41,866 nucleotides of DNA from Candidatus Hebobacteria bacterium (GTDB lineage: Bacteria; Armatimonadota; Hebobacteria; Hebobacterales; Hebobacteraceae). Shown here piece by piece: positions 7,578 through 16,244 of the stretch. The stretch is taken from NCBI GenBank assembly GCA_029821885.1, contig JALGXV010000015.1:1-41866 (forward strand), given 5' to 3'. A program made the position numbers and the translations under genes. How positions within the stretch are numbered: position 1 is the stretch's first letter; each line of letters begins with the position of its first letter. The notes beneath the pieces are model-generated. The model did no database searches. It was not told where the DNA came from and worked only from the letters and a program-made list of their open reading frames with translations.

Positions 7578-8105
7578 TCAGTCTGACCGCAGCCATGGAA
7601 TCTGAGACCTGCGCTCCTTCGCCTGCCTGAGCAGGCGGTGGTCTCGCTTCGACTCGGGATCGAGTTCGAGAGCGATCTCCAGCGCGGCCTGCGCCTCCTC
7701 GAACCGACTCAGCCGAAGACACGCCTCACCCAGGAAGGAATAGGCGGCCGCATTCCGCGGATCGCGGTCGATCGCGGCTCTGTACCTGTCGACCTCCGAC
7801 AACCAGTGCTCGTGCTCGCGACGACGCCAGTAGATGTACTGCCATGAGAGGAGGCCAAGGAGGCCGGCATACACCAACGCCAGGATGCCCAGGAAGCCCC
7901 AGCCGCCAGCAATAATGGAGCCGACCCCGAGGACGAAAGCGACGGCAACGAAGAACAGCCCGATCAATGCTTCTTCGGCGTTCAGCGTCTGCTCGACGAG
8001 CCAGTTTGAGAGGATCCACCACGTGACGAGGCCGATAATGGGCACGAAGATGAATGCCTTGAAGAGCCGGACTATGACCTCCATGGCCTCGGGCGTCATC
8101 GCCAT
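7578..8105 (-). CDS. membrane TPR protein
   Basis: This 175-residue protein has about three hydrophobic N-terminal helices (FIFVPIIGLVTWWIL, ALIGLFFVAVAFVLGVG, GFLGILALVYAGLLGLL). They are followed by about two TPR units, with RAAIDRDPRNAAAYSFLGEACLRL and FEEAQAALEIALELDPES as helical pairs. It is probably a membrane-anchored protein-interaction scaffold with no assignable partner. The ATG at 8105 is chosen because GGAGGGGAG lies directly upstream. A second ATG at 8099 is possible. It converges with the QueG-like gene, leaving only 8 bases between the two stops. Confidence 0.75.
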   Translation of the reverse strand: MAMTPEAMEVIVRLFKAFIFVPIIGLVTWWILSNWLVEQTLNAEEALIGLFFVAVAFVLGVGSIIAGGWGFLGILALVYAGLLGLLSWQYIYWRRREHEHWLSEVDRYRAAIDRDPRNAAAYSFLGEACLRLSRFEEAQAALEIALELDPESKRDHRLLRQAKERRSQIPWLRSD

Positions 8106-8201
8106 ATCTCCCCTCCGCGGTCGGCCACACAGCAGACAGCTTCGGCGCAAGGCCTGGGCCAACCGGCGCGTTAGACGCGAACGGAGGATGGGAAGTTCAA
8201 G

Positions 8202-9227
8202 TCATCCGCATTCCTGAGTCTCGATGACGACTTTCGTCGCCTCGCCGGATTCGAGTAGGCCGATACCCCGGGGCACTTCGTCCAGCGGTAGCCGATGGCT
8301 GATCAGCCCTTCGATCTGGAGGCGACCCGAGGCAAGCAGCGCCAGTGCCCGGCTCTGGGTGAACGGGTTCGTGAAGCTCCCGGTGATCGCGATCTCGTTC
8401 CGGTAGACCCGATAGGGAGAGATCGTGATCTCTGCCTCCTCGGGCGCCACGCCGAAGAGAAGCACCCGCCCTCCCTCGCCGGCGAGGTCGCAGGCCTGCT
8501 GTGCCGTCGCGCCCGCGCCCACGCACTCGATCACGACATCGGGGCCGGAGCCGTCACTCATGTCCTCCACGGCCTGCTCGAGATCCTCGGCCGCGGGATC
8601 GACCACCCGCGTCGCGCCCAGGCCCTTCGCCAGTTCGCGCTTGCCGGGGTCGAGTTCGGAGACAACTGTGAGGGCCGCTCCCTGCAGCCGTGCGAGCTGG
8701 AGGAGAACGAGTCCGATGGTGCCGGCCCCGAGCAGCAGGACCACATCACCACTGACAATCCCCGCGCGGTCGATTCCGTGGACGCAGCAGGCGACTGGCT
8801 CGGCCAGCGCGGCGACCTCGAACGGCATCTCGGATGTCACCGTGTGACACTGGCGCGCCGGCACGACACAGTGGGTGGCGAATCCCCCGTCCCGCGTCAC
8901 GCCGACGGCCGACAGGTTCCTACACAAGTGCGTCAGCCCACGCCGGCAGGGACGACACGAGCCGCAGTAGATGTTCGGATCGACGGCGACTCGATCTCCC
9001 GGCTGCAGGACGGACACGTTCGACCCGACCTCCTCAACGACACCCGCGAACTCGTGTCCGGCGATGAGTGGGAATCGAGCCGGGAAGCGGCCCCGGTAGA
9101 TATGGGCGTCGGTCCCACAGACGCCACAGGCGTGCACCCGCACGAGGGCCTCATGCTCTGCAGGAGCTGGTGCCTCGCGTTGGGCGATCTCGCACTCCTC
9201 GGGCACGGGGAATACGGCGGCCCGCAT
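8202..9227 (-). CDS. zinc-dependent medium-chain dehydrogenase (sorbitol/threonine type)
   Basis: This is a cytosolic NAD(P)-dependent alcohol/polyol dehydrogenase of the MDR superfamily, 341 residues, full length. Catalytic zinc ligands are Cys37 in GVCGTD and His58-Glu59 in GHEFAGV. The structural zinc site is Cys88, 91, 94 and 102 in YCGSCRPCRRGLTHLC. A Rossmann fold with GAGTIG follows, then VVSELDP, whose acidic residue favours NAD. The N-terminus MRAAVFPVP begins at the ATG at 9227 with GGAAAGG upstream. The in-frame 71 codons before it are low-complexity and not family-like. The substrate is unknown. The gene is not closely coupled to the TPR gene (96-base gap). Confidence 0.88.
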   Translation of the reverse strand: MRAAVFPVPEECEIAQREAPAPAEHEALVRVHACGVCGTDAHIYRGRFPARFPLIAGHEFAGVVEEVGSNVSVLQPGDRVAVDPNIYCGSCRPCRRGLTHLCRNLSAVGVTRDGGFATHCVVPARQCHTVTSEMPFEVAALAEPVACCVHGIDRAGIVSGDVVLLLGAGTIGLVLLQLARLQGAALTVVSELDPGKRELAKGLGATRVVDPAAEDLEQAVEDMSDGSGPDVVIECVGAGATAQQACDLAGEGGRVLLFGVAPEEAEITISPYRVYRNEIAITGSFTNPFTQSRALALLASGRLQIEGLISHRLPLDEVPRGIGLLESGEATKVVIETQECG

Positions 9228-9351
9228 GCCGACTTGCCTTTCCGCAGACAGAATGCCTTCGCTTTCCGCCCCATCCGCTGGAACCCTGCGCCCTCGCCTC
9301 CTGTCTAACCGATGGTCTCTCCTGCTCCGATAGCGAAGATAACTGGCTGAG

Positions 9352-9380
9352 TGGCAACTCGGCGACGCATGTGGTAGTAT
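9352..9380 (+). promoter_or_regulatory. candidate promoter for small membrane protein and pyk
   Basis: TGGCAA at 9352-9357 is followed after 17 bases by TAGTAT at 9375-9380. The preceding TGG (9372-9374) gives an extended -10. It lies in the 263-base divergent gap between the dehydrogenase (start 9227, minus) and the small membrane protein (start 9491, plus). The -35 match is weak. No clear minus-strand promoter is visible. Confidence 0.45.
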
Positions 9381-9490
9381 AGTGCGGCACGGCGGCTGGC
9401 CGCGGCCGCAGGTGGCGCCGGGCGAGCGCCGATTCACCAAGCGGCCGGGCTCCGGTGTCCCTTGTCGGGCCCGGCGGGAAGGAAGATGCT

Positions 9491-9781
9491 ATGCAGCGCA
9501 ACGTCTCACCTGTCGTGGCCATAATCGTGATCCTGGTCGTCGTCGCGGTGGTGGCCTTCGCCTGGATGAAGCTCACCGCAGGCGAGAAGCCGACCGGCGG
9601 CCCGGGCATGCCCGGCGGGCCGTCCCAGATGGGGTCCCGGCGCGGCGGTTCGCAGGAGGGGTCCACAGACACCAGCCGGACCGGACGGCGTGGCCGGCGG
9701 GGCGGCGCAACGAGCCCGGGCGAGGAGTCACCTCCGGGAGGAGCCTCGGAAGGTGCTGAGGCCGACGAGGACGAGGGCTGA
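9491..9781 (+). CDS. small single-span membrane protein with Gly/Arg-rich tail
   Basis: This 96-residue protein starts at the ATG at 9491 behind GGAAGGAAG with good spacing. Residues ~6-27 form one hydrophobic helix (PVVAIIVILVVVAVVAFAW). The remainder is low-complexity: Gly/Pro/Ser/Arg then Glu/Asp-rich, probably disordered. Such proteins are often exported or membrane-anchored, but none is recognised. It precedes pyruvate kinase, with a strong hairpin between them. Confidence 0.6.
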   Translation: MQRNVSPVVAIIVILVVVAVVAFAWMKLTAGEKPTGGPGMPGGPSQMGSRRGGSQEGSTDTSRTGRRGRRGGATSPGEESPPGGASEGAEADEDEG

Positions 9782-9825
9782 CCTGAGGTAGACGACAGCC
9801 TCGTGGAATGGAGTTCGCGTGAGAG

Positions 9826-9853
9826 GCGGCGGCCTGTTGGCGCAGGCCGCCGC
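9826..9853 (+). terminator. strong hairpin just upstream of pyk (terminator or attenuator-like)
   Basis: A perfect 11-bp stem GCGGCGGCCTG/CAGGCCGCCGC encloses the 6-nt loop TTGGCG. It is followed by ACGACTCTTT rather than a true T-run, and pyk starts 21 bases later. It could partly terminate transcription of the small gene, protect pyk mRNA, or attenuate pyk. Confidence 0.45.
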
Positions 9854-9874
9854 ACGACTCTTTGCAGGTAACGC

Positions 9875-11335
9875 ATGCCTCGAGCGCCGAAGCCAGCTTC
9901 TCCAAGGGATCGCCGGACCAAGATCGTGTGCACGATCGGGCCCGCCAGCGCGTCGCCCAGGATGCTGGAGCGTCTGGCCAAAGCCGGCATGGACGTGGCG
10001 CGTCTCAACTTCGCGCACGGCACCCACGCACAGCACGCAAAGACAATCTCCAACATCAGATCGCTGGCGAGGAAGCTCGGGCGCGCGATCGGCCTCCTCC
10101 AGGACCTGGCGGGCCCGAAGCTGAGAGTCGGCGAGCTGCCGGGAGGGGCGCTCGCACTCGAAGCGTCCGAGGAGGCTGTTCTTGCGGCCTCCCCCTCCGG
10201 CAATCCCGAGCGGATCCCGTTTCCCTTCCCCCGAGTACTGGCGGCTCTGACCCCTGGAAACCGGGTGCTGCTCGCCGACGGACAGATAGAGCTCCGCGTC
10301 GTCGAGCCAGTTGATCGCGCAGTGCGCTGCCGAGTGCGCGTGGGGGGAGTGCTCCGGTCTCACCAGGGAGTCCACCTGCCGGACGTCGAGCTATCCATCA
10401 GGACCTTCACGAGGAAGGACGCAGACGACCTGAAGTTCGGGCTCGAGCACAGAGTCGACTGGGTCGCCATGTCGTTCGTGAGAAACGCCGAGGATCTGCG
10501 GCCCCTGCGGCGGCAGATGCGAGGCGTCGAAGACCCTCCCTCCCTGATGGCCAAGATCGAGCAACACCAGGCCGTGGACCACCTGGAGGCGATAGTGGAG
10601 GCCGCCGATGGGATCATGGTGGCGCGGGGCGACCTCGGCGTCGAGCTTCCACTCGACCGGGTGCCTCTGCTCCAGAAATCCATCATCCGCTGCTGCAACG
10701 CAGCCGGCAAGCCTGTTGTCACCGCCACTCAGATGCTCGAGTCCATGATCCACCGCCCCCGACCGACGCGCGCGGAGGTCAGCGATGTCGCGAACGCCGT
10801 CCTCGACGGCACCGACGCGGTAATGCTGTCGGGCGAGACGGCGATCGGTGACTACCCCGTGGAGGCCGTCAGGATCATGGCGCGGGTCGCAGAGCGCGGC
10901 GAGGCGGCCTTCGACTTCGCCGAGCGCCTGGCCGAGTCGAGCCAGTGGCCCTGCGAAACCGTCACGGACGGCATCAGCCAGGCCACCGTGAACCTGGCGG
11001 ACGACTTGCACGCGCGCGCCATCATCACGGCGACGACGACGGGACACACCGCTCTGATGGTGGCCATGCACAGACCGGAATGCCCGATAGTAGCAGTCAC
11101 GCCGGATGTGGCAACGCAGAGACGGCTGACGCTCGCCTGGGGAGTGCGGCCGTTGCTCGCCAAGCGAGGGCGGAACACCGATGAGCTGATCGTCAACGCC
11201 ATTGCCCGCGCGCGGGAACAGCGCCTCGTGCGGGATGGCGATACGGTTGTCGTGACGGCCGGGGTGCCGGCCGGCGTGGCCGGCCTCACGAATCTGATCA
11301 AGGTAGAGGTCGTCGGACGACATCACCGTTTCTGA
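9875..11335 (+). CDS. pyk: pyruvate kinase
   Basis: This enzyme transfers phosphate from phosphoenolpyruvate to ADP, the last step of glycolysis, in the cytosol. The 486-residue protein has the usual A/B/C domain order. RLNFAHG is at 43-49, DLAGPKLRVG at 77-86, MAKIEQHQAVDHLEAIV in the active-site barrel, then DGIMVARGDLG, ATQMLESM and SGETAIGDYP. The B domain (~87-160) is divergent. K+-site residues differ from the classical enzyme: Ala47 replaces Ser, Leu78 replaces Thr, and Lys82 replaces Glu117 (rabbit numbering), as in K+-independent enzymes. No extra C-terminal PEP-utiliser domain is present. The ATG at 9875 follows GCAGGT. An FtsB-like gene follows after 9 bases. Confidence 0.96.
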   Translation: MPRAPKPASPRDRRTKIVCTIGPASASPRMLERLAKAGMDVARLNFAHGTHAQHAKTISNIRSLARKLGRAIGLLQDLAGPKLRVGELPGGALALEASEEAVLAASPSGNPERIPFPFPRVLAALTPGNRVLLADGQIELRVVEPVDRAVRCRVRVGGVLRSHQGVHLPDVELSIRTFTRKDADDLKFGLEHRVDWVAMSFVRNAEDLRPLRRQMRGVEDPPSLMAKIEQHQAVDHLEAIVEAADGIMVARGDLGVELPLDRVPLLQKSIIRCCNAAGKPVVTATQMLESMIHRPRPTRAEVSDVANAVLDGTDAVMLSGETAIGDYPVEAVRIMARVAERGEAAFDFAERLAESSQWPCETVTDGISQATVNLADDLHARAIITATTTGHTALMVAMHRPECPIVAVTPDVATQRRLTLAWGVRPLLAKRGRNTDELIVNAIARAREQRLVRDGDTVVVTAGVPAGVAGLTNLIKVEVVGRHHRF

Positions 11336-11344
11336 GGAGGGACG

Positions 11345-11701
11345 ATGCCGCCCGGGTGCCACAGCGCTCTCCGTCGTCGACGTCTGAAGCTGAAGGTCGT
11401 CTTGGCCCTGGCCGGCCTCGTTCTGACGGTCGGTGCGTGGCAGCTCGCCCCGCCGCTGGTGACAATCTGCGACCAGTGCGACCGCCTTGCCGGGCTGGAC
11501 ACGCAGAAGGCCGCTCTGCTCGCGCAGCGCAGCGCCCTGGAGGCGGACAGGACCGAACTGGCGACGCAACTGGGACAGGAGGCGGCCGCCCGACGTCAGG
11601 GCTATGTGCGGCCCGGCGAGAGACGCCTCGTGTTCGTTCGGGACGAGAGGGAGCAGACAGAGTCTGCCCTCAGCCCGGCCGGTCTTCCCCCCGACTCCTG
11701 A
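11345..11701 (+). CDS. FtsB/DivIC-type septum formation initiator
   Basis: This small bitopic division protein of 118 residues would pair with FtsL in the divisome FtsQ/L/B complex. It has a basic cytosolic N-terminus, one transmembrane helix (LKVVLALAGLVLTVGAWQL), and a coiled coil (about 50-85, with Leu/Ala heptads in QKAALLAQRSALEADRTEL). It ends in the family-typical GYVRPGERRLVFV. A CxxC pair lies just after the membrane helix. GAGGAGGG sits directly before the ATG. Its position after pyk, and near enolase on the other strand, echoes the common eno-divIC neighbourhood. Confidence 0.8.
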   Translation: MPPGCHSALRRRRLKLKVVLALAGLVLTVGAWQLAPPLVTICDQCDRLAGLDTQKAALLAQRSALEADRTELATQLGQEAAARRQGYVRPGERRLVFVRDEREQTESALSPAGLPPDS

Positions 11702-11727
11702 GACTCCGATCGCCTCCGCGACTAGGC

Positions 11728-11766
11728 AAGGCGGGACGCGCAGTGCGCGCCCTCGTCCCGCCTTTT
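11728..11766 (+). terminator. intrinsic terminator after pyk-ftsB
   Basis: A perfect 11-bp stem AAGGCGGGACG/CGTCCCGCCTT (11728-11738 and 11754-11764) has a 15-nt loop and continues into TTTT. Read on the minus strand the stem is preceded and followed by short A/T runs, so it may also help end the convergent gene that stops at 11796. Confidence 0.85.
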
Positions 11767-11795
11767 CCGCAGAAAGCGCGACCTACTTCCTCAGC

Positions 11796-12365
11796 TCAGA
11801 GCTGGTAGCTTCGCCCACTGGTCGTCGACGCTTCCCGACGGGCCCGGCTGCGCAACTCTGACCCGTGGCCTCTGCCCTCATGAACCAGGCGGCTCAGCTC
11901 CGACACGTCGTAGTGCGGCCGGGCGCCACGCTGGACTGCCAGGAAGACATCCTCCCGGGACATCACCATCTTTCCCGGCACCCGCATCAGCACGCCCTCG
12001 GCCAGCAACTCCGACAGTGCGCGGTCGAGGGCAAGCCCTACCTCTGCACCAGAGCGAGAGGTGATCTCCTCCTCAATCACCTCTCGGCTCACGCTCATCC
12101 CGACAATGAGCTTCCGTCGCTCAGGATCTCCGAGGGCGCGTTCAACCGTATCGAGAGTGAAGAGGCGGAGTTCGCCGAGTGGTTTCTGCATGCGGAAGAG
12201 GAGGTCGACGACCCTGTTCTTGGCCTCGAGCACGGCCAGCCGTCGCCTCAGCAACGACCTCAGTCGCCGTTCGCGACCGAAGGGCCACGCCGCGGCGAAC
12301 AGTGCCGGGCCTCGAGCGCCGGCGGCCGCCAGCGCGCGCCGTGCGCGCCTGACATCGATTGCCAT
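11796..12365 (-). CDS. hypothetical protein
   Basis: I do not recognise this 189-residue protein. It starts at an ATG behind GGGAGGAAGG. The N-terminus is Ala/Arg-rich with a weakly hydrophobic stretch (GPALFAAAWPFG). A predominantly helical body follows, with many charged pairs (SREVIEEEITSRSGAEVGLAL, then RALSELLAEGVLMRVPGKMV). The latter helix-turn-strand arrangement resembles a winged-helix half, which is only an impression. It is the most distal gene of the enolase-side minus-strand group and converges on the terminator after the FtsB-like gene. Confidence 0.6.
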   Translation of the reverse strand: MAIDVRRARRALAAAGARGPALFAAAWPFGRERRLRSLLRRRLAVLEAKNRVVDLLFRMQKPLGELRLFTLDTVERALGDPERRKLIVGMSVSREVIEEEITSRSGAEVGLALDRALSELLAEGVLMRVPGKMVMSREDVFLAVQRGARPHYDVSELSRLVHEGRGHGSELRSRARREASTTSGRSYQL

Positions 12366-12486
12366 GCCCTTCCTCCCGTTCCCGGGAGCAGGAGCAGATC
12401 GTGCTCACGAAGAGACAGGCCGCAACCTCGACCGCCAAGAGTCTACCCGACCCCGGCGGCCGCCAAACGAGCGCGCATGAATGCGG

Positions 12487-12723
12487 TCAAGTGACCGGAC
12501 TGCCAGGAGAGTACTGCCTGCAGTAGGTGCTGTCAGAGGAGTAGGTGGGGTAGTTCGCCTCCCCCGCCTCTACCTGGCGGTTGAACCCGCGGCAGAACGA
12601 AACTCGGACGTCGTAGTTCTCGCAGTCCACGCAGCGTCTGAGCACACCGCGACACTCCGGGCAGGTGGCCGTCTTGTCGTCGACGTCGTGTGCCTGCTTG
12701 CACTTGGGACAGACGATCTCCAC
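12487..12723 (-). CDS. small Cys-rich protein, zinc ribbon plus four-Cys module (paralogue 1)
   Basis: This 78-residue protein starts at GTG behind AAAGGGGGAG. The first half is a zinc ribbon (CPKC, then CPEC). The second half starts RRCVDCENYD, has one Cys in SFCRGF, and ends with EANYPTYSSDSTYCRQY. The order CxxCxxY...C...CxxY recalls the small subunits of benzylsuccinate-synthase-type enzymes, which bind a [4Fe-4S] cluster in a HiPIP-like fold. That link is an inference. A clear paralogue lies at 22311-22541. The gene is 176 bases downstream of enolase on the same strand. That gap shows no convincing promoter. Confidence 0.75.
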   Translation of the reverse strand: MEIVCPKCKQAHDVDDKTATCPECRGVLRRCVDCENYDVRVSFCRGFNRQVEAGEANYPTYSSDSTYCRQYSPGSPVT

Positions 12724-12899
12724 GTCACTCCCCCTTTCCGCAGCCCCGTCTCCGCGACGGTTCTGCCTGCACGTGCCCGCTTCCGAACGCCGATGAACGA
12801 CCCTTCCGCTATGACGCTATCGCCCGACATTCAACCGGGCGGGTCCATTCTCTCGTCAGCGTGCGGCTTCGATGGGTCTCTGGGGAGTGCTGAGTAGCC

Positions 12900-14243
<1,344 letters not shown>

Positions 14244-14314
14244 TTACGGCGGGAGCCTCGCGTCTCCCTGCTCCCAGCCAGCATCCGCGCGGGCTCCAGC
14301 GGGCCTGCGGGCGT

Positions 14315-14344
14315 TTGACACAGGCCTGGCCAGGAAGGTATAAT
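14315..14344 (+). promoter_or_regulatory. perfect-consensus sigma70 promoter for secD operon
   Basis: TTGACA (14315-14320) and TATAAT (14339-14344) are both exact consensus hexamers, 18 bases apart. Transcription should start near 14351, about 160 nt before the secD ATG. It is the strongest promoter-like sequence in the window. Confidence 0.9.
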
Positions 14345-14349
14345 GCTCC

Positions 14350-14509
14350 ACGCCGAAGCGGTACGCCGAAGCGGTTTGCCTGTGCCCGGCGGGCGATGGT
14401 CTCCGAGGCTGACCGGCCGTGCAGACGGCCGCCGCCCGGGCGAGGGCCCAGCCACTTCGGAAACTTTTTTGCGCGCCTCTCCGGGCGCAACGCGCGAAAG
14501 GCTCATCCT
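14350..14509 (+). promoter_or_regulatory. structured 5' leader of secD
   Basis: This 160-nt untranslated leader has five notable parts. It begins with a perfect tandem duplication of the 13-mer ACGCCGAAGCGGT (14350-14362 and 14363-14375). A hairpin GGCCGT-GCAG-ACGGCC lies at 14415-14430. CCACTTCGG (14452-14460) can pair with either copy of CCGAAGCGG. A run of six T is at 14465-14470. TTGCGC/GCGCAA at 14469-14490 forms a last hairpin just before the ribosome site GAAAGG. The layout suggests a regulated leader, but it matches no riboswitch class I can recall. Confidence 0.45.
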
Positions 14510-16207
14510 ATGCAGGCGCGAACGCGCTGGTGGCTCATCGGAATCATCGGCTTGGTCATACTATCGGCGATAGGCGTTTTCGAACCGATCAAGCTGCGCA
14601 GCCGCGTAGATCCCGACACCGGAGAGAAGGTCGTGCCCATCAGGGAGATAGGGCCGCTTAAGTTCTACCGGCCCCACTTCGGGATCACCTTGGGACTCGA
14701 TCTGCGCGGAGGCAGCCACCTCGTGCTGCAGGCGCAGCGACAGGCCGTATACGAGTTCTCGGCCGCCGAACTCGGACAGGAGATGTCCGAGGAAGAGCGC
14801 AACAACCTCTATGGCGAGGTAGTGACTCTCCTGCCGGAGGAGGCCATCGGCACCGCGAAGCGCGACGTCCGGCTGAGCGACGACCGCATCGTGGTCCGCA
14901 CTCGCCTGGAGAAAGGCGTCGACGTTGCCGAGCAGGCCGAAGCGATCAAGAGCCTGCTAGTAGAGCGGTTCCCGGATGTGGAGAGCAAGGTGGCCAAGCC
15001 CGAGGAATTCACTTCCGACCACCTGGCCAGCATCGAGAGGATCATCGAGAACCGAGTCAACCAGTACGGAGTGACCGAACCGATCATCCAGCGGCAGCCG
15101 CCGAACCGGCTGGTCGTCGAGCTCCCGGGTGTCAAGAATCCCGAGGCCGCGAAGGAGCTCATCCGACAGACGGCCATGCTCCAACTGCGACACATCCCGC
15201 GCAAGTACGCCTTCGGTGAGGAGGGCGGCCCGGAAATAACGGAGGTCGCGGGCGAGCGGGTCTACACCTTCCGGGACCCGACCGGACAGGAGGTGCCCAC
15301 TGAGGACGTGATCGACGAGTCGCCCGTGATCGTCACCGGCAAGGACCTCAAGCCGACGTCGCGGGTGAGGTCGGTGGCGGGCATGGAGACGGCCGTCACC
15401 TTCGAGCTCCAGGGCGACGCTGTCAAGCGGTTCGAGGACTTCACCCGCGGCCATCAACAGCACTACCTCGCCATTGTGCTGGACGGCAAGATGATAACGG
15501 CGCCGGTCGTGAGAGCCACCATCCGCCGCGAGGGTGAGATAAGCGGCGGCTTCAATAAGCCGGGCGGCCTGGAGGAGGCGCGCGATCTCAGCATCCTGCT
15601 GAATGCAGGTGCGCTCCCCTTCGATCTGGAGTACATCGAAAGCCGCACCGTCAGCGCTCAGCTCGGCCAGGACGCTCTGATCAAGAGCCTGAAGGCGGGC
15701 TCCTGGGGTCTGCTTGCCGTGCTCGTCTTCATGGCGCTCTACTACCGGCTGCCCGGCATACTCGCGGATATCGCCCTAGTGATGTACATCATTCTGCTGC
15801 TCGGGGCGATCAAGCTTGTCAACCAGGTGCTGACACTCCCCGGGATCCTGGCCGTGATCCTCTCGATTGGGATGGCGGTCGACGCTAACATCATCATCTT
15901 CGAACGTCTCAAAGAGGAGATTCGCACCGGCAAGACGATGCGCTCCGCCGTCGAGGCCGCCTTCAAGCGTGCCTGGGCGGCCATCCTGGACTCGAACGTG
16001 TGCAGCATCGGCACCGGGCTCGTGCTGTTCTACTTCGGCACCGGGCCCATCAAGGGATTCGCGGTTGCACTGATAATCGGCGTTGCCGTCAGCCTGTTCA
16101 CGGCCGTGACCGTCACCAGACTCTTAGTGAACATGGTGGTGAACACCGGCTTGGCACGGAACCTAGCGCTGTTCGGGGTCTCCGCGGAGGAAGTCGGGCA
16201 GGCCTAA
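14510..16207 (+). CDS. secD: protein translocase subunit SecD
   Basis: SecD is the RND-type accessory of the SecYEG translocon. Its large periplasmic domain uses the proton gradient to pull preproteins out. The 565-residue protein has an N-terminal helix (WWLIGIIGLVILSAIGVF), the family motif GITLGLDLRGGSHLVLQ at 58-74, and a long extracytoplasmic P1 region. The C-terminal five-helix bundle contains GMAVDANIIIFERLKEE and the helix-pair GTGPIKGFAVALIIG. I chose the ATG at 14510 because the preceding in-frame codons overlap the leader and are not SecD-like. GAAAGG lies eight bases upstream. secF follows 37 bases later. Confidence 0.96.
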   Translation: MQARTRWWLIGIIGLVILSAIGVFEPIKLRSRVDPDTGEKVVPIREIGPLKFYRPHFGITLGLDLRGGSHLVLQAQRQAVYEFSAAELGQEMSEEERNNLYGEVVTLLPEEAIGTAKRDVRLSDDRIVVRTRLEKGVDVAEQAEAIKSLLVERFPDVESKVAKPEEFTSDHLASIERIIENRVNQYGVTEPIIQRQPPNRLVVELPGVKNPEAAKELIRQTAMLQLRHIPRKYAFGEEGGPEITEVAGERVYTFRDPTGQEVPTEDVIDESPVIVTGKDLKPTSRVRSVAGMETAVTFELQGDAVKRFEDFTRGHQQHYLAIVLDGKMITAPVVRATIRREGEISGGFNKPGGLEEARDLSILLNAGALPFDLEYIESRTVSAQLGQDALIKSLKAGSWGLLAVLVFMALYYRLPGILADIALVMYIILLLGAIKLVNQVLTLPGILAVILSIGMAVDANIIIFERLKEEIRTGKTMRSAVEAAFKRAWAAILDSNVCSIGTGLVLFYFGTGPIKGFAVALIIGVAVSLFTAVTVTRLLVNMVVNTGLARNLALFGVSAEEVGQA

Positions 16208-16244
16208 GAGAGGGCGCGCGCCGCGCGGCGTTGGGAGAGGAATC

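Noticed and set aside
14350-14470. possible fluoride or c-di-GMP riboswitch in the secD leader
   Set aside because: A GGCGATGG-like stretch recalls the fluoride class, but the AACC and downstream CUGAUG-UCC elements are missing, and no c-di-GMP-I core (GGCAAACC, GACGCAAAGCC) is present.
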